DNA from: Climacium dendroides
Taxonomy: Eukaryota > Streptophyta > Bryopsida > Hypnales > Climaciaceae
Length of the DNA: 64,000 bases
NCBI GenBank assembly: GCA_950106755.1
Contig: OX467086.1
Location: forward strand, 30,522,001-30,586,000
Direction: 5' to 3'
This document shows positions 35,031 through 47,944 of this stretch, one piece after another. The translations under genes were made by a program, and so were the position numbers. A model generated the notes under the pieces. The model saw nothing but the letters and a program-made list of their open reading frames with translations, was not told the DNA's origin and made no database searches. How positions within the stretch are numbered: position 1 is the stretch's first letter; each line of letters begins with the position of its first letter.

Positions 35031-37791
35031 TGGTTTGCAGCTTCATGCGACTTTCGGCAAGGTATTTTTGGTAGGCTTCGACCTCGTTTCAAAGAAGCTC
35101 TATTACTTTCTCAGCCGCAAGTTCGGTTAGCAATGCGGTTTGCTAGGTTTGACAAAGACAAGCTTTTGTGAGTAATAGATCAAACCAATCGATTGAAAGG
35201 ACTAGCAAAAATTAGGATCGAGAGCTTTTCAAAGAAGGTTATTTAGTACATACCCACCTTGTAGAGAATCTAGCCACATTGCAATTGGCAGAGCTGTCGT
35301 TAAAAACTGCCTTAAATGGCACTACAATTGACAGGAAGGTTATTTACTAGCGTTCATGAATAAAAAAGTCCAACTCTAAAAAATCGTGTAGATATATTGG
35401 TCAGAATGAAGAAGGGAGTCGGACCTGGGGAAGAGCAACAGGCGTCCATAGATATGTTTCAGTCCAACACATCCAGTACCTACAAATCCAACAAGTAAGC
35501 TGGAAACCAACAAACGTCCAGTGAATTCCCATAACTTTGTACAAAACCAACTAAAAAAAGTTTGTGTGAAATTTTACTTTTTCTCGCAAGTGTGAGATTT
35601 CTTGAAACATACTCTCTCTCCTCAAATGCATCATACTCCTGAGACCTGCTAAACAAATGTTTCTTTGGTCAATATGTCAAAAATTATTAGGTGCGGAAAA
35701 CACTCTTGTTTTACAACAAACAAGTCAATTTCAGAACTTCACAACTTCTGACATCTAGGGCTATTTTTGTTGCACTATACAAAAATGCAGTTACGACATG
35801 ATATTATGTTGCCCTTTTAAACTTGCACTTTCTCCACCCATTAATATTGCTATTCACTAAGAACTAGTTGACGGAGCTTAACTAATATAGACAACATATA
35901 GTTAAATATGCGAACCATGTAAGTCCCATAAAATGATACACCGTAACCATAAAAAATCCATCTGGAATTGGAAATGAAGGAGCTTCAATAAACAGAAGCG
36001 GGAGCTGCAGTGTCTCCGTACCTACGAAGTTGCTCTTGTAGGTGGCGATTCTCCAAAGTCAGCCTCAGATGCTCAGAATGATCACATTTGTCCTCGAACA
36101 CCTCCAACGCTTGGGGTGCAGCAGTACATTTCTCTGAATCTGTTTCAGAAGGTCCCTCTAGCCAATGCATTTTGTGCTTTCTGGATTCCAGTAGTGATTT
36201 TTGGAAACATGTTTTGTCCTCTCGGTGCTTGACCTGGAACATAAGGTAACGCTCAAAAGGCAGGATATTGTAGGAAAATATGAACAAAAAAGTCATGGAA
36301 ATAATAGATTGAACATGTATTGTGACAACGGTTTATAATGACCATTTCGATGAAGCATATCGTGGAACTGGAGAAGATTTTCGTATCATTAGATTGAGTG
36401 AAGAACATTAGTTAGGTTGGTTTTCTAAACATTATCTTGAATTAATAATAGATTGAAATATGAACTCCTCAAAACTGCCAAAAAATACATGAGGCCCAAT
36501 ACGGGCTTCCACGTCCTGAAAGGTTTAAGTAACAACTAACCATGCGAATCGGGTGCTCAAATTTAGCATCAATTGTTTCTCTAGAGGCTTCTCTCTCCGT
36601 AATGCATTCGGCAATAGGGTTTCCATGGCCTTTATTTGAGCTCCCACCAAGTAAACAAAGTGAGTTTCCACCTGAAAATTTGTGAAAGGCAAAACTGTTA
36701 GCACCCTTCAACAATCGGTTAAAGAATTGTTAGGCCAGTAATTACCTTTGTGACTCAAAGAAGTCGGGCCCAATACTATACAGCTCTACCAAACTGCAGG
36801 AAGGAGCCTTCTGTTGCGATCCTGAGAGGATAAAATTCATCCTTGACACCAGCTATATTGTTTTCAATTGAAGAACTAAGCTTGCCACCATTCATTTCTG
36901 ACATAAGCATGGTTGGCACCCTTGATATGCTCTGCCTCCTCACACGAACTAACTCATTCTGCAATGAGAAGCAAAATGCAAACAATTCTTAATTCAAATC
37001 TCACATCAATATGCGAAGAGAGAGTCCTACAATTTTCTTACACGTTCATTTTCCATTCCAGAACTATCAATTTGAGAAGAGAAGCACATAAGAATGAAAG
37101 AGAGAGCACCTCCTCACCTTCAATTGCTGAATTTGCTCTTGCAGCCCTCAAACCTCTCTAGATGCCTCTTCGTTGATTACAGTTTGATCATTTATTCATA
37201 CCAGCCGATCAGTTTAGGGTTTTAAAATAAGAAAACCAGTTGATACAAACTCGTGGCCCAAAAAACCAATGCAAGGTTTGGAGAATGACAACATACATTA
37301 TTTTGAATGAATTCCGCACGTTGTGCAAACTTGAGAATGCTAAGAGTCTCCGAGGAAGAACTGCAAACATCAATACATTAAACAATAAACACTAGTGATT
37401 TTGGCAATCAACACTAATAGACACCAATAGTAGAAATCTGCCAATTGACACTAGCCGTATTAAGCTCTGACATTGTAATGCCATTTCAGACCGTTTCAAA
37501 ATTAATTACCACGCAATTTCTAGCTGAAAAATGGAAAAGACGGGAAACTATGGTTAAAAGGAATTGAATTCATACCCGATGGAGGAGTCGATGTTGGCAA
37601 TAATGTTGGTTTTCGAGTTGCCTTCAATAGAATCCTGAGAAACACCACCATCAGTCAACTTTTTCTACAAGAATTTGCAAGCATTTCTAGGTTGTTCTCT
37701 AAGGGAAACATTAATTATCACCTGAAGGAGGAACGTGACCTTCGAATCTCAATACAGGACATGCTTTTGTTTTCCATTTGCAATGTCTAAG
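35031..37791 (-). pseudogene. KIN-12-type kinesin gene fragment (end of motor and coiled coil)
   Basis: KIN-12 kinesins are plus-end motors of the plant phragmoplast. Reading minus, exons are 37,791-37,722 ([12 protein letters not shown], stop, DSKVTFLLQ), 37,634-37,576 (DSIEGNSKTNIIANIDSS), 37,360-37,297 (SSETLSILKFAQRAEFIQNN) and about 37,180-37,118 (NEEASREV, stop, GLQEQIQQLK). These match the kinesin switch-II/alpha-5 region and the neck. More coiled-coil exons follow: from 36,958 (NELVRVRRQS), about 36,690-36,545, 36,237-36,015 (LRLTLENRHLQEQLRR), about 35,640 (FQEISHLREKVK) and 35,150-35,035 (EAYQKYLAESRMKLQTSLES). Most borders are good AG/GT sites. Two in-frame TGA codons (37,749-37,751, at the usual Arg of YRDSK; and 37,148-37,150) kill it. 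The ATP-binding N-terminal motor is missing: V-ATPase exons occupy its place. Confidence 0.8.
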
Positions 37792-37810
37792 CTGTGGTAA
37801 GTATAAGCAC

Positions 37811-38538
37811 CTGAAATGTCAAGGGAAGCTTCCACTAGAATTGGAGGCCCGTTGTCAATGGGTTTCCCGGACCCACTGAAAATACATCCCAGCATGTCCA
37901 AGGACATGGAGGTCTTCAACACTTGCATCATAACAACCACATGCACAAACTCAAAATCTAGCAAGGGACTCATGTCGACAGAAACCTTCCACCCTTTCAG
38001 CGAAGACGACGTTTGAGGGAGCTAAAATTAATTGGACAAGAGTAAGGGCAAGCAGTTGACAAATTTCCAGACGGAATAATACCCATGAATGTGAACAGTA
38101 TAATGTTCGATACAATGCCAAGGATGGCAAGAGTCAGGACAGTGAAGTTCACAGATCTAGAGAGAATGAGCTTTGAATTACCTCTCCAGTGAACTCAATC
38201 ATGGTATGCTTATTATCAATGCACAAGATTCCTTCGAAAACCTACAACCAAAATACATCATTCACCACTACAGGCTCTCGCCATCCCATCCTTTTGGGTA
38301 TATGATTGGGCCAAATTCAAAATATTACTTAACTTCTAATGCTCAAGAAGTAGTCTATTGTCGAAATGATTTTTGATTGCCAATAATAATGAGTTCTTTA
38401 GAATCTAGAAAGAATTCAGAATCAAAAAATAACACAGACCTGGACAACACCTCGGTCTCCGTCCACTTCCAGGACCTGACTTCGTCGCCGCGTGCCATCA
38501 CCCAAACGGAGATTCACAATTTCTTGGTACTTGGGACC
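37811..38538 (-). pseudogene. V-type ATPase subunit B gene fragment, three exons
   Basis: Subunit B is the non-catalytic nucleotide-binding subunit of the vacuolar H+-ATPase V1 head. Exons on minus: 38,538-38,440 ([20 protein letters not shown] then [13 protein letters not shown], 33 codons), 38,241-38,182 (VFEGILCIDNKHTMIEFTGE, 20 codons) and 37,922-37,811 ([20 protein letters not shown] then [17 protein letters not shown]). They are consecutive in the normal protein (roughly residues 50-140). Borders of the first two are canonical; the third acceptor reads GCAA instead of GCAG, so it is damaged. Several replacements at normally invariant places (GRIFNGSGKP has become [10 protein letters not shown]) point to relaxed constraint. 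The N terminus, Walker-type core and C terminus are absent. KIN-12 exons begin 19 nt after the last exon. Confidence 0.85.
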
Positions 38539-41500
38539 CTGCTCTAATCAAGGTCCATAGGTGCTTTAAATTCATCGGCGATCCCACACCATAAGAAGAG
38601 TACATGGGCTCCACAAAAAGTACAGGGAGCACGAGATGAAAAGGGACACAAAATGTGGACCAACTTTCTAGGGTCCGTGATAACGAACCTTCACTTTTTC
38701 AAGAAAGACAAGTGGACCTACCATGCACACCTCAAACAGTTCGGTACTTTGCACAAGATTGTGAAGGTCGTGAGTGGCTAATATAAGTACCTAGCTCTGA
38801 CCTCAATCAAGATTCGACCTTGCCGGAAAGCCAAAAATAATCCAAAATGCACTATCTATTCAATAGCAAAAAAATATTCCTAGTAATATTTTCAAGAACA
38901 GAGTAAGAGCAGCAAAATAGGATTCTGACAAACAAACAGCTTCTATAAATGAAGTTTCCAAACATTCTCGCCAGAATACAACATATAGAAGATAACACTG
39001 GACAAGGATTCTCTCCTCACATTGCTCCAAAAGGCATCTTCCTGACTCTCAAATTTTCTACTACAGATTCTACAGCAATGTAACCAAAAGATGTCCGTAT
39101 AAGCTCTCCGGAATTAACAAGTTTCCAAAGGTAATCTTCTCGTATTCTTCAGTGGCAAATTAGCACCTACCCTAATAGTGACAATCGGAATCTTCACAAA
39201 AAAGACCTGCAACAACAGAGCTACTACACCATAACCTCCCTCGAAATCCTAAATCCCGCAAATTCCAACAAATCCACACACCACCACAATCCCCCTGTCA
39301 ACTAATCCTGAACATTGAATTAATTCAAGGTCATGGAGCTGATTGCGTGTTATTTAACATCCAAGAGATACTGTCATTCTGGCCAAGGACTCACTTTCTA
39401 GAAACTGGAATCAGAAACCTCAATTTCTAGTTGATTTATAATCAACTTTCTAGAAATTGCAAAGAAAACTTTTTGATGGTGAAAATGACATTTAGCAAAG
39501 TTAATGACTATGAAGACTTCCAGGGTGTATTTCTTGCAACCTCCGAGGACAGAGGGAGCAAAAGCAGTCAGAAATCGAGAAATGGACTCGAGAATTCCTT
39601 GACATATATGGAAGAGAAATCGTTTTGTATAGATTTCTTGGGTTGAAAATGAGCCATTTCAATCTAAGCTTCACATCCAGCACGTTACAAGGGTTACTGC
39701 GCAATGGTCGGTTTCAGATTTCGTTGAATGCGATGCATTCCTCAACGACATCAGTGATGCATACCTTAGGTTAAGTTAGGCTGTTGAGATCTCCTGGACC
39801 ATGCGTCCCCCGGCCCTGTTCTTGGTACCGTCGGAAAGTTTTGTGGGGAGGGGTGCACGGACTTTATTTTCGTGGCATTGGGACTTGTGGTGTAAAAGTT
39901 CAAAATTCAACTTTTACTTTTATTTCATTATACTGTGGCAATGGCACAGGGCACACTACTTCTAATGGTGACCACAAAAACTACCAAACCCCCGCACATG
40001 CGCAAATGAACAAATCGGATCCTCTAACTGCACCAAAACTTCCCGAAGAAATAGTTCTGATAGAATCTAACGCTGAGAGCACCAACGAAACACGAGCAGG
40101 CAAAGAATTGGAGAGAAAAAAAGGGTGTACCAATCGTGACAAACGACCATTCCATAACATTGTTACCTCCAAACGGAACTGAGATGAGCGGCGACCGCCG
40201 GAGCGCAGATGTGGAAGCGCAAGCCCATGCAAAACAAGCCGTGATGGACCCGATTGCGCCTGTGCTGCGAGAAGACTCGGCCGACCGCGCGTCTATGCGA
40301 GTGTGTTGGTGAATTCTCGGCAAAGGTGGTTACTGTCTCGGCCAGTAGTTTCCTTTTGTTCTGGCCGGGATACGGCTTTTGGAATGGTATTTTGGTGCCT
40401 AGGAGATCCGTTGAGTCCTGCGGTTCTACTTTCATGTACAACTCGGAAAAGTGCAAGGAGTGACATTTCCACATCTGTAGGGCAGGATCTGTAGAAAATA
40501 ATTGCAAACAAAGTTGTCCAAACCTTTGGGGAATTTTTTTTAAAAGTTTTTTTTAAGCTTCTATTAAACTTTATTTTTTACAAACAATTAACCCTTAAAG
40601 GACAGATATGTGGCTGTGGAAATCATCCTTTTTGGCATTGTGTGAATAGGTGGTTTAAGAAAAAACTATAGCACTCATTAGAAGTCAAACTATAATACAA
40701 GACCTCCTCTTTTCACAACAAAATTCCAAGGATGAATAGTTGCATTTTGGCCTATATACAAGGATTCTCTGTCATTCATTAACCACAAAATAGTTGCAGC
40801 ATCGTTTATAGGTTACATATTTGACAAAGGAATGTTAATCATATCCTTTGCTCAGGGTATTCAATTTTTCGGAGGAATTCTCTATCATTTTGTATTATAA
40901 GATCACATTTAATGTAGGAAAAACACTCATTTCAATATCAAGGAAATGAAATTACTTTTATTAATTGTTAAAGGAATACGTGATTTATTCTTTAGCCTAT
41001 CATCATATATAATTAGTCCATAACTAATGAATGCAAATGTATGAAATGTCGTCTAGTCTTACACCACGATAATAGTCTTAAGATTTGGCAAGTTTGACAA
41101 TTTGTCATATGCCTTGTATGCTAATATTAACCAAATCAAATGTTGAGATATAACATATATAGTGACATACATACAATTTTACGTTCTTTAATTATTTCTT
41201 TAGTTTTACTCATTATCAATTTGTCCAATACTCTATTTAACTATCCGAATTTCTATTTGTGCAAGTAAAAAAAATTCACAATTAGTCAATGGTCAAATTG
41301 TCCATGTATGCGTGGATATATGTGAAGGTTGTGATAAACATTCTTGTAAAATCATGTTGTGACTACTCAATGTGTCACATATTCTTTCTTTTCCCAACAC
41401 TCTGATCCATTTGTAGTATGACAATTGGTCTATACCTTGAAAGATTAATTCTTTTACAATTTTCCATCAATTAGCAAAGTCTATCCAATTGAAGCAATGC

Positions 41501-43406
41501 ACCATCTACTAACTTCTACCTTGGTTGTGAATTTATATTATTGAGTAGGACAACCATATATACCAAGACAAATTGACTTTTACTATTCATACAAGGTCAG
41601 TTAGCCTTCATTGCTTATGATTGTGTTTTTCTTTAAATTTTTCTTTGTCTACAAACCTAATAACATTCCTATTTCAATATCAACGATTTCTTTATTTAAC
41701 AATTAGGATTCTACACTCCTTTGCAAGTTGTCTATTATATGATGTACCATTTATATATCCAACATAACAAATTGTTAAATAATCTTAATAGTCAATCCTT
41801 GGCTTCAACACTTACAAACTTCAATTATATCTTACAAGTGACAATTAGACCCAATGAGGACAAAAAAAAACTACACTAAATTACTTGTCTTGTCTACACA
41901 TAAGAATACCAATTCTTAGCTTCAATATGTATTGATAGGAAATCCACCTACAAACTAATTGATTCCACTAGTAGAATCATGGGCCACAACGACTAGAGCT
42001 TATGACCAAAGTTAGAGCAATGGTCACTTAATTAGACAAGAATTGTATTTCAAGTCAATTTGGTCTCTACAATAGGTTGTAAGGAATCATTGTGTCCCAT
42101 ATTTTAATTCTGTTCCAAGTGTTAACTACCTTGCCTTAGTCAGCTAGAAGCCAAACTTAATTTGAGCCGGGAAGAAGTAAAAGATTTTTGTTTAGGGTAT
42201 TTATTTGTCCCCATATATATAGATTGTGCTTGGTACCTTTTTCAATACAATCTTTATTTTGTTGTTTATTGCTTTCTCAAATTTATTGACTTCTTCGCAC
42301 AATCTACATTTCATCAATCACTTGATGAAGTGATAATTAATCAGATGGTTAAGAGTTTCAAAGGGGATGAGAAGAAATAAACATTTTAGAAATTTACAAT
42401 ATGAATTCATGTCTTGAAGCTTGCCACAACTTTACAACTCATATGGCATCTCAAAATGTAATACACTAGTTAGAAATAAAAAAATTTTGAACTTTCATGC
42501 ATGTGACAACAAAGATGTTAAAGGAATAATTCACTTTTTATCTGTAAAAACAAATATTTACATAGTATAAAATGACGAGATGTCACTGAAAAGAAACCTC
42601 AGTAATGTAGTCTATGTTTGTATTTTGTGTTAAAAATATTGTAAATTAGGGTCTTAAAATTGAAATAAGATACACCTTTAGAATATACAACTTTTACAAG
42701 ATGTATAGTTCAACCGGTGAAGTCCATTGTCAATTCAAGCAACAAAATGAATAAAGTTTTGTACAATCTCAATATTCATCAAATTTTTGGGACCTTAACC
42801 CCTAAATGCCCTTCAGCTCCAAAATATGGTGTTGAAGAAACTTTTGAGTTAAATAAAATCTTATCAAATTGCTATTTTTAATAGTTCATACGTTTTTGAA
42901 GAATTCTTTTAGAAGTCTAGTTTTAGCATCAACAACCCAATTTTAAAAATGAAGGATTACAATTCTTCTATTGTAGATTTTGTGCAAGGATACTCATTGC
43001 AATCTTGACTTTCTATAGTGTTGAAGGCTCTTGAAATTGAGCCTCATATATAGTTGATCTTAGAGAAAAAATCATACTAAAATTCAATTACAAAAAGTTC
43101 TAGAATAGATTTTGTAAAAGCCATAATTTGATTGGAGTTATGCATGTTAGGCCCTTTATTCTCATATTTTTTTTAATGACCAACCTTTTAGATTTGACAT
43201 GTAAAAAGTGAGATTAAAGATTCTCATAGTTCTAACACATTTATGATCAAACATGATGATCTTTTTTTCCTTAAATGATATTGTTGCATATTCTTTTTCT
43301 ATGTGATTTATAACATGTTTACTTTGATCATGAAAAATAATTCTTTAGATTTATATATAAGAAAAAAGCTTTTAATGATTCCATGTTCATGAATGAGATG
43401 AAAATT
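38539..43406. other. No recognised gene; short GC-rich island near 40.2 kb
   Basis: 38,539-40,150 shows no homology. 40,180-40,320 is GC-rich and contains an ATG at 40,186 opening a frame starting MSGDRRSADVEAQAH that runs 42 codons to a stop at 40,312, with a possible donor TTG|GTGAAT just before; I do not recognise it. 40,560-43,400 is AT-rich with no supported gene. TTAACCCTTAAAGGACAG at 40,588 and TTAACCCCTAAATGCCC at 42,795 look like single ends of the TTAA family. Confidence 0.4.
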
Positions 43407-43480
43407 ATGAGGAGTTTTAGTTTGCGGGTAGGTATGAAATCTTTGCTCACCATACCTACCTACAAACTAAAAGTCCTCAT
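43407..43480. repeat. 30-bp inverted repeat with 14-nt loop
   Basis: The arms 43,407-43,436 and 43,451-43,480 are reverse complements except for three positions (landmarks TTTTAGTTTG and GGTAGGTATG). A transcript of either strand would form one long stem. It stands alone in AT-rich DNA upstream of the TNP2-like transposase gene. Confidence 0.85.
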
Positions 43481-43952
43481 TACTAAAACCCATTTGCAAT
43501 AAGCCTTAAAAAAAAATAGCAACCAAGAATTGGTTATTTGATTGCTTAGTCCTTCAATACCCTTCATTTGAATGAAATAAAAATTGATAATATCATAAAT
43601 TTCTTCAAACCTAATTATTTTCAATAGAAAAATGACTTAAAATATAGGGCTATAAATAAAAGTTTGCAAAGAAAATATTAATCCAAAATAAATAAATAAA
43701 AGACTATTGAAAGGTAAAGAATAAAAAAGTAAAAAGTAAAAAAACTTTAGGTTTATAAATAAAAGTAAAAGATTTTTAAGTTTGAGTGTGTATATATACA
43801 TATATTTATTATAGAGACATGATTCATATTTATTTTTTACTAATTTCATCACCTAAGATTTAGAACTACATACATATATATACATATATATGTATTTAAT
43901 ATTTATTTTGTAAATAATAATACGTACATCATATCACTTGTGTTCAACACTC

Positions 43953-46900
43953 ATGGCTGCAACATCTATGGATACAAGGTATGCTTTGTATGATATAATC
44001 TTTTCTTTACTTCACATTACATTATTGCATTTTTAGTCATTTAATCATCTTCTTTTCAACTAATAAAAACTCTACAATTGATCAATTATGTTGTAGAGGA
44101 CTAGTACAAGTTCCTTGTTCTTGTAATTATTCTTGCAAAGATAGTGAAGGCGGGGTCAAATTTGTAAATCCAAAAACAAGGAAGAGGCATGCCAATTACG
44201 ATGCTCAAGGGAAAAAAAATTCGAATTGCTACAACAACTGAGCGTTTGGAAATTTGTTTATGTACTCGATGTATAGGAAAGAATATTGCAGTGACCCATC
44301 AAACCATTAATCGTCATTTACAAGATGATCTTCAAAGGCAAGCACACAATGCACCGCCTATTTCATCACCAGTTAATAGTGTAGAGAATTGGGAAGATCC
44401 AAGTTCAAATCAAGAACAACTTCAATCTGATTTCCATACTGAAGAAGGTGGTCAAGAGAGAGACCAAGTTTGGAATGACTTTGAACCAATATTTGTTGAT
44501 GAAGTGGGATCTCATCACCCTGAAAGCCTTCCAGAGTCATTGGAGAAAACTCTTAAATTAAAACTTCTCGAATTGCAATCACTCATGGATGATGGTAATA
44601 CCTCTCTTGCAAATCAAACCAAAATGTTCAAACTTCTTTTTTATAATGTTCAAGATGTAGATAATACTGAAGTTCAACCTAATGCCAATCTTCAGAACTA
44701 TAGTATAGCAATGTTAATTAGAATGCTCCCCCATCCTTGGGATGGCACATTAGAAGGGTCTCGCTTGCTAGAATCATTTAGAGATATGAATGAATTGTAT
44801 AAAACTATAGGGATGTTCAAACCTTCTCGTTATAGCTCATGTACGGGGACTGATGCAACTAAGCATGAGCCTGTTTTGATGCCCCCCCTTACTGGAAGCT
44901 ACACTGAGTGTGGTAAAATGAGGAAGGACATTTTATCTTTTGATTATTTACTAGTAATAGAGCAATTAACATTACTATGCAAATCTAGAACTTTCTATAG
45001 TGAATTCCTAACCATGTGGAAAGCTCGAGATAGGTGGTTAGATAAAGGGTTAGATGATTTTCCGGAATCAATACAAGATTTTTGGAATGGTTCTAAAGTG
45101 AGACTTTGGAGTGACTTTTGGAATCCTACAAAATTCTATGAGTTGCCCGTCACATGTTCTACATGTAATGAAAAGTACACCACTTTTCCACAAAGTGCTC
45201 GGGCACCAAAGTTGGACAAAGGATGGCATGCACAATTGAACATGTATATATTTATTTGTCAAAAATGTTCACATCGCATCAAAGCCTCAAAACTTGTAAC
45301 AAAGGTAGTTACTTCATTTAAACTACAATATTCTTCATTATTTTTGTCATTTTTCCTTGAAATTTTACTAAACTGTAATTAATCATGTAATAACAATATT
45401 TTGATACTTTACAAGTTTTAAAATATTATAAGACTTTTTGACAATTTAAAACATGCCAATGTAGGGTGATCCACGTAATTTCAGTGTACTAGCGCATTGG
45501 GATGGTTTCCAACCAATGAGGACAACATACAAGAATTGTTGGACACTTGAAATTACTATCTTGAATAGTGGAAAAACATCATCCATTGGACCATTGCCTA
45601 TAATCTTCATTCCTTTGTCATCTACAAAGTTGCATAAATCCACTGAATTCAATGTCATGAATTATTTTATGACACCCTTCATTGATGAAATGGAGAAAGC
45701 TTATATTGAAGGATTTGAAGTTCAATACACATATGATCCCCAAAAAATTCATGAAAGCCTTCTTCACTCACAATGTAGGTACTCATTTCTTATAAGCTAC
45801 AAGTTATTTTTGTTGTGTTATTTTTTGTTTATTTTAAAGTGTCTTAAATCTTAAGTTTTCTAATTCAAGATAATTAAGACAATTTTTACTCATGTATACT
45901 ACATTTCAATTTATTTTGAATTTTAGAAATTAAAAATATAATTATATATATATTAATAATTTAATAACATAATACTACTAAAGTTCTTCATTATTCATGT
46001 AATTATCACTAATCATGTATAATATTATATTTTGGACATTAGGATTCGTGCTGCATTATTCATCTTCACGGGTGACCACCCTGCTCAATGTAAAGCAAGA
46101 AACTTAAAAGATGGTGGATACTGTTCTTGTCGTCGATACTACGTTCCACAAGAACTTGATGATCAAAACAAGGTAGTCTTCAAAGAAGACTTCAATCCTA
46201 ATTTGGCTGTTATGTCACCAAAATCAATTCATGATTTAAACGTAGGATTGAATTCATGGATGAAAGCCTCAACAATTGAACAACGTGCAACATTGTCAAA
46301 TCATTCAGGTATCCAACACCAAATTTTTTTCTAAAATATTTTCAAACTTACTAAAATTTGATTTCTTTATGAAAACTACTCTTGTATAATTTTAAAATTA
46401 CATTATTATCAAAATTTGTAATTACAAGCCCTTGTTATTCATTTTGACATGGTATTCTTTTTTTTCTTATTGCAATTGTTTTCCATGCAGGCATCACTGG
46501 AAAATCTCCATTGTGGCGTTTATATGCACTATATGGGTTTGATTTATCTCTGAATTTAGTATTTGATGGAATGCATTGTATATCTCTAAATATATTTAAA
46601 AAATATGTTGAAGAGTTTGTAAATACACATGGAAAGACGGCTAGCGAAAAGGCAAATTTAGAAAATGCTTTGGTAGTAGTTCATATTGCTCGTTTAAAGA
46701 CTATGGTAGGAAGATGGCCTCAATCTCCTACTTCTCGTCTCAAAATTTTCAAGGCAGAAGAATATCAACTATATGTAATGTGGTGCCTTCATTACACTAT
46801 GACTCACATTAAAGTTGATATTACATCCAAACTAATTCATATTGGATTAGTTTTGGTGAATATAGGAAGACTATATTATTCTTATAGTCGTACTTATGGA

Positions 46901-47944
46901 TGGTCGATGAATAATATAAACCTTGCTCGAGATCTATTCAAAGTTTGGAGAAAACTTTGCATTGAGCATGGAGGGCAAAAACAATCTGTATTGGAGCATG
47001 TAGTAGGTGCTGGACATTTGATGGACGATATATTACGACATGGTCCACAAGATGTTTATTGGTGTTACAAGTTTGAACGGGAAGTTAGTGCATATATGCG
47101 AACAAGTCGAAATACAAATCATTATTTGTATGATGTAAGTTTTGCATTATATTACACTTGAATTTTATTCACATATACGACTTCTCAAATCAATCACGAT
47201 AATGATGGATTATACCCTGAAGATCGAGCATTGCAACTAATTCATAGTAAACTACAAGAATCTTCAAAGTCACTTTCTCCCATTATAAGTTTCACAAATG
47301 TATGTCATGACTGGCATAATCATTGTATTATAAAGGTTTCCTCTATAGCAGAAGCTTTGTCCTTGTGGAAAAAACAATTTCTAGTATTACCTTCACATTG
47401 TACTTGCAAAAATTTGATAAGTGGAAAAGGGATATTAATTGGTCCAAAACGGAAAAACAGAATTACGTTAGAGGCCCTTAAAATAGATGATTCATTGCGA
47501 ACTCATTATAATGCAAATATTGCTTTCAGTGGAGATGTGAACAGATTGAACAATTGGATATATCCATTTCGAGCAATTGTATTAAGAGGCCAACTATATC
47601 AATTGGGGGATACTGTGGTTGTAAAATCCAACTCAAGAGATCCTTAGAAGGCAATTATAAAATCATTTTTTGTGCATGAAGTTGATGAAGAATTGAATGT
47701 GTTATTTGCTTCACAACATTTTGAAATGTTATATAATGGTGAAAATAGGCCATTACTTCATCCAATCATAAATATGACATTAGTGAATAAAACAATAAGA
47801 GAGCATTCACAGTTGATTGTTCACCCAATCTCTTCGATACTACACAAATTCATTCTATTGCCTGCTTTAGGCAATCAAGAATTGGAGCGTAATAATATTC
47901 AAATAGTTTATGAATTAGAAGACACTACACCTAGATATCTTTAA
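43953..47944 (+). pseudogene. TNP2-like (CACTA-type) transposase gene, nearly intact
   Basis: A multi-exon transposase. Exons: 43,953-43,978 (MAATSMDT), 44,097-45,304, 45,465-45,778, 46,043-46,308, 46,491-47,134 and about 47,180-47,944. The N-terminal part has paired cysteine/histidine lines (VPCSCNYSC and later CLCTRCIGK, then THQTINRHL) typical of TNP2 proteins. The core has GDHPAQCKARN with GGYCSCRRYY and, in exon 5, SPLWRLYALYGFDLSLN then FDGMHCISLNIFKKY, the metal-Asp region of TNP2. Defects are few: an A8 run at 44,212-44,219 shifts the frame between the two N-terminal motifs, the acceptor before about 47,180 lacks AG, and one TAG lies at 47,645-47,647 with the frame continuing to 47,944. 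The sequence is diverged from the TNP2 at 13-16 kb, so it is a different lineage. Element termini were not found. Confidence 0.75.

Noticed and set aside
40186..40314. 42-codon GC-rich frame with possible splice donor
   Set aside because: No recognisable motif and no following exon; recorded only in the region note.
40588..42798. A complete TTAA-family element between the ends at 40,588 and 42,795
   Set aside because: Both ends point the same way, so they do not form an inverted pair.
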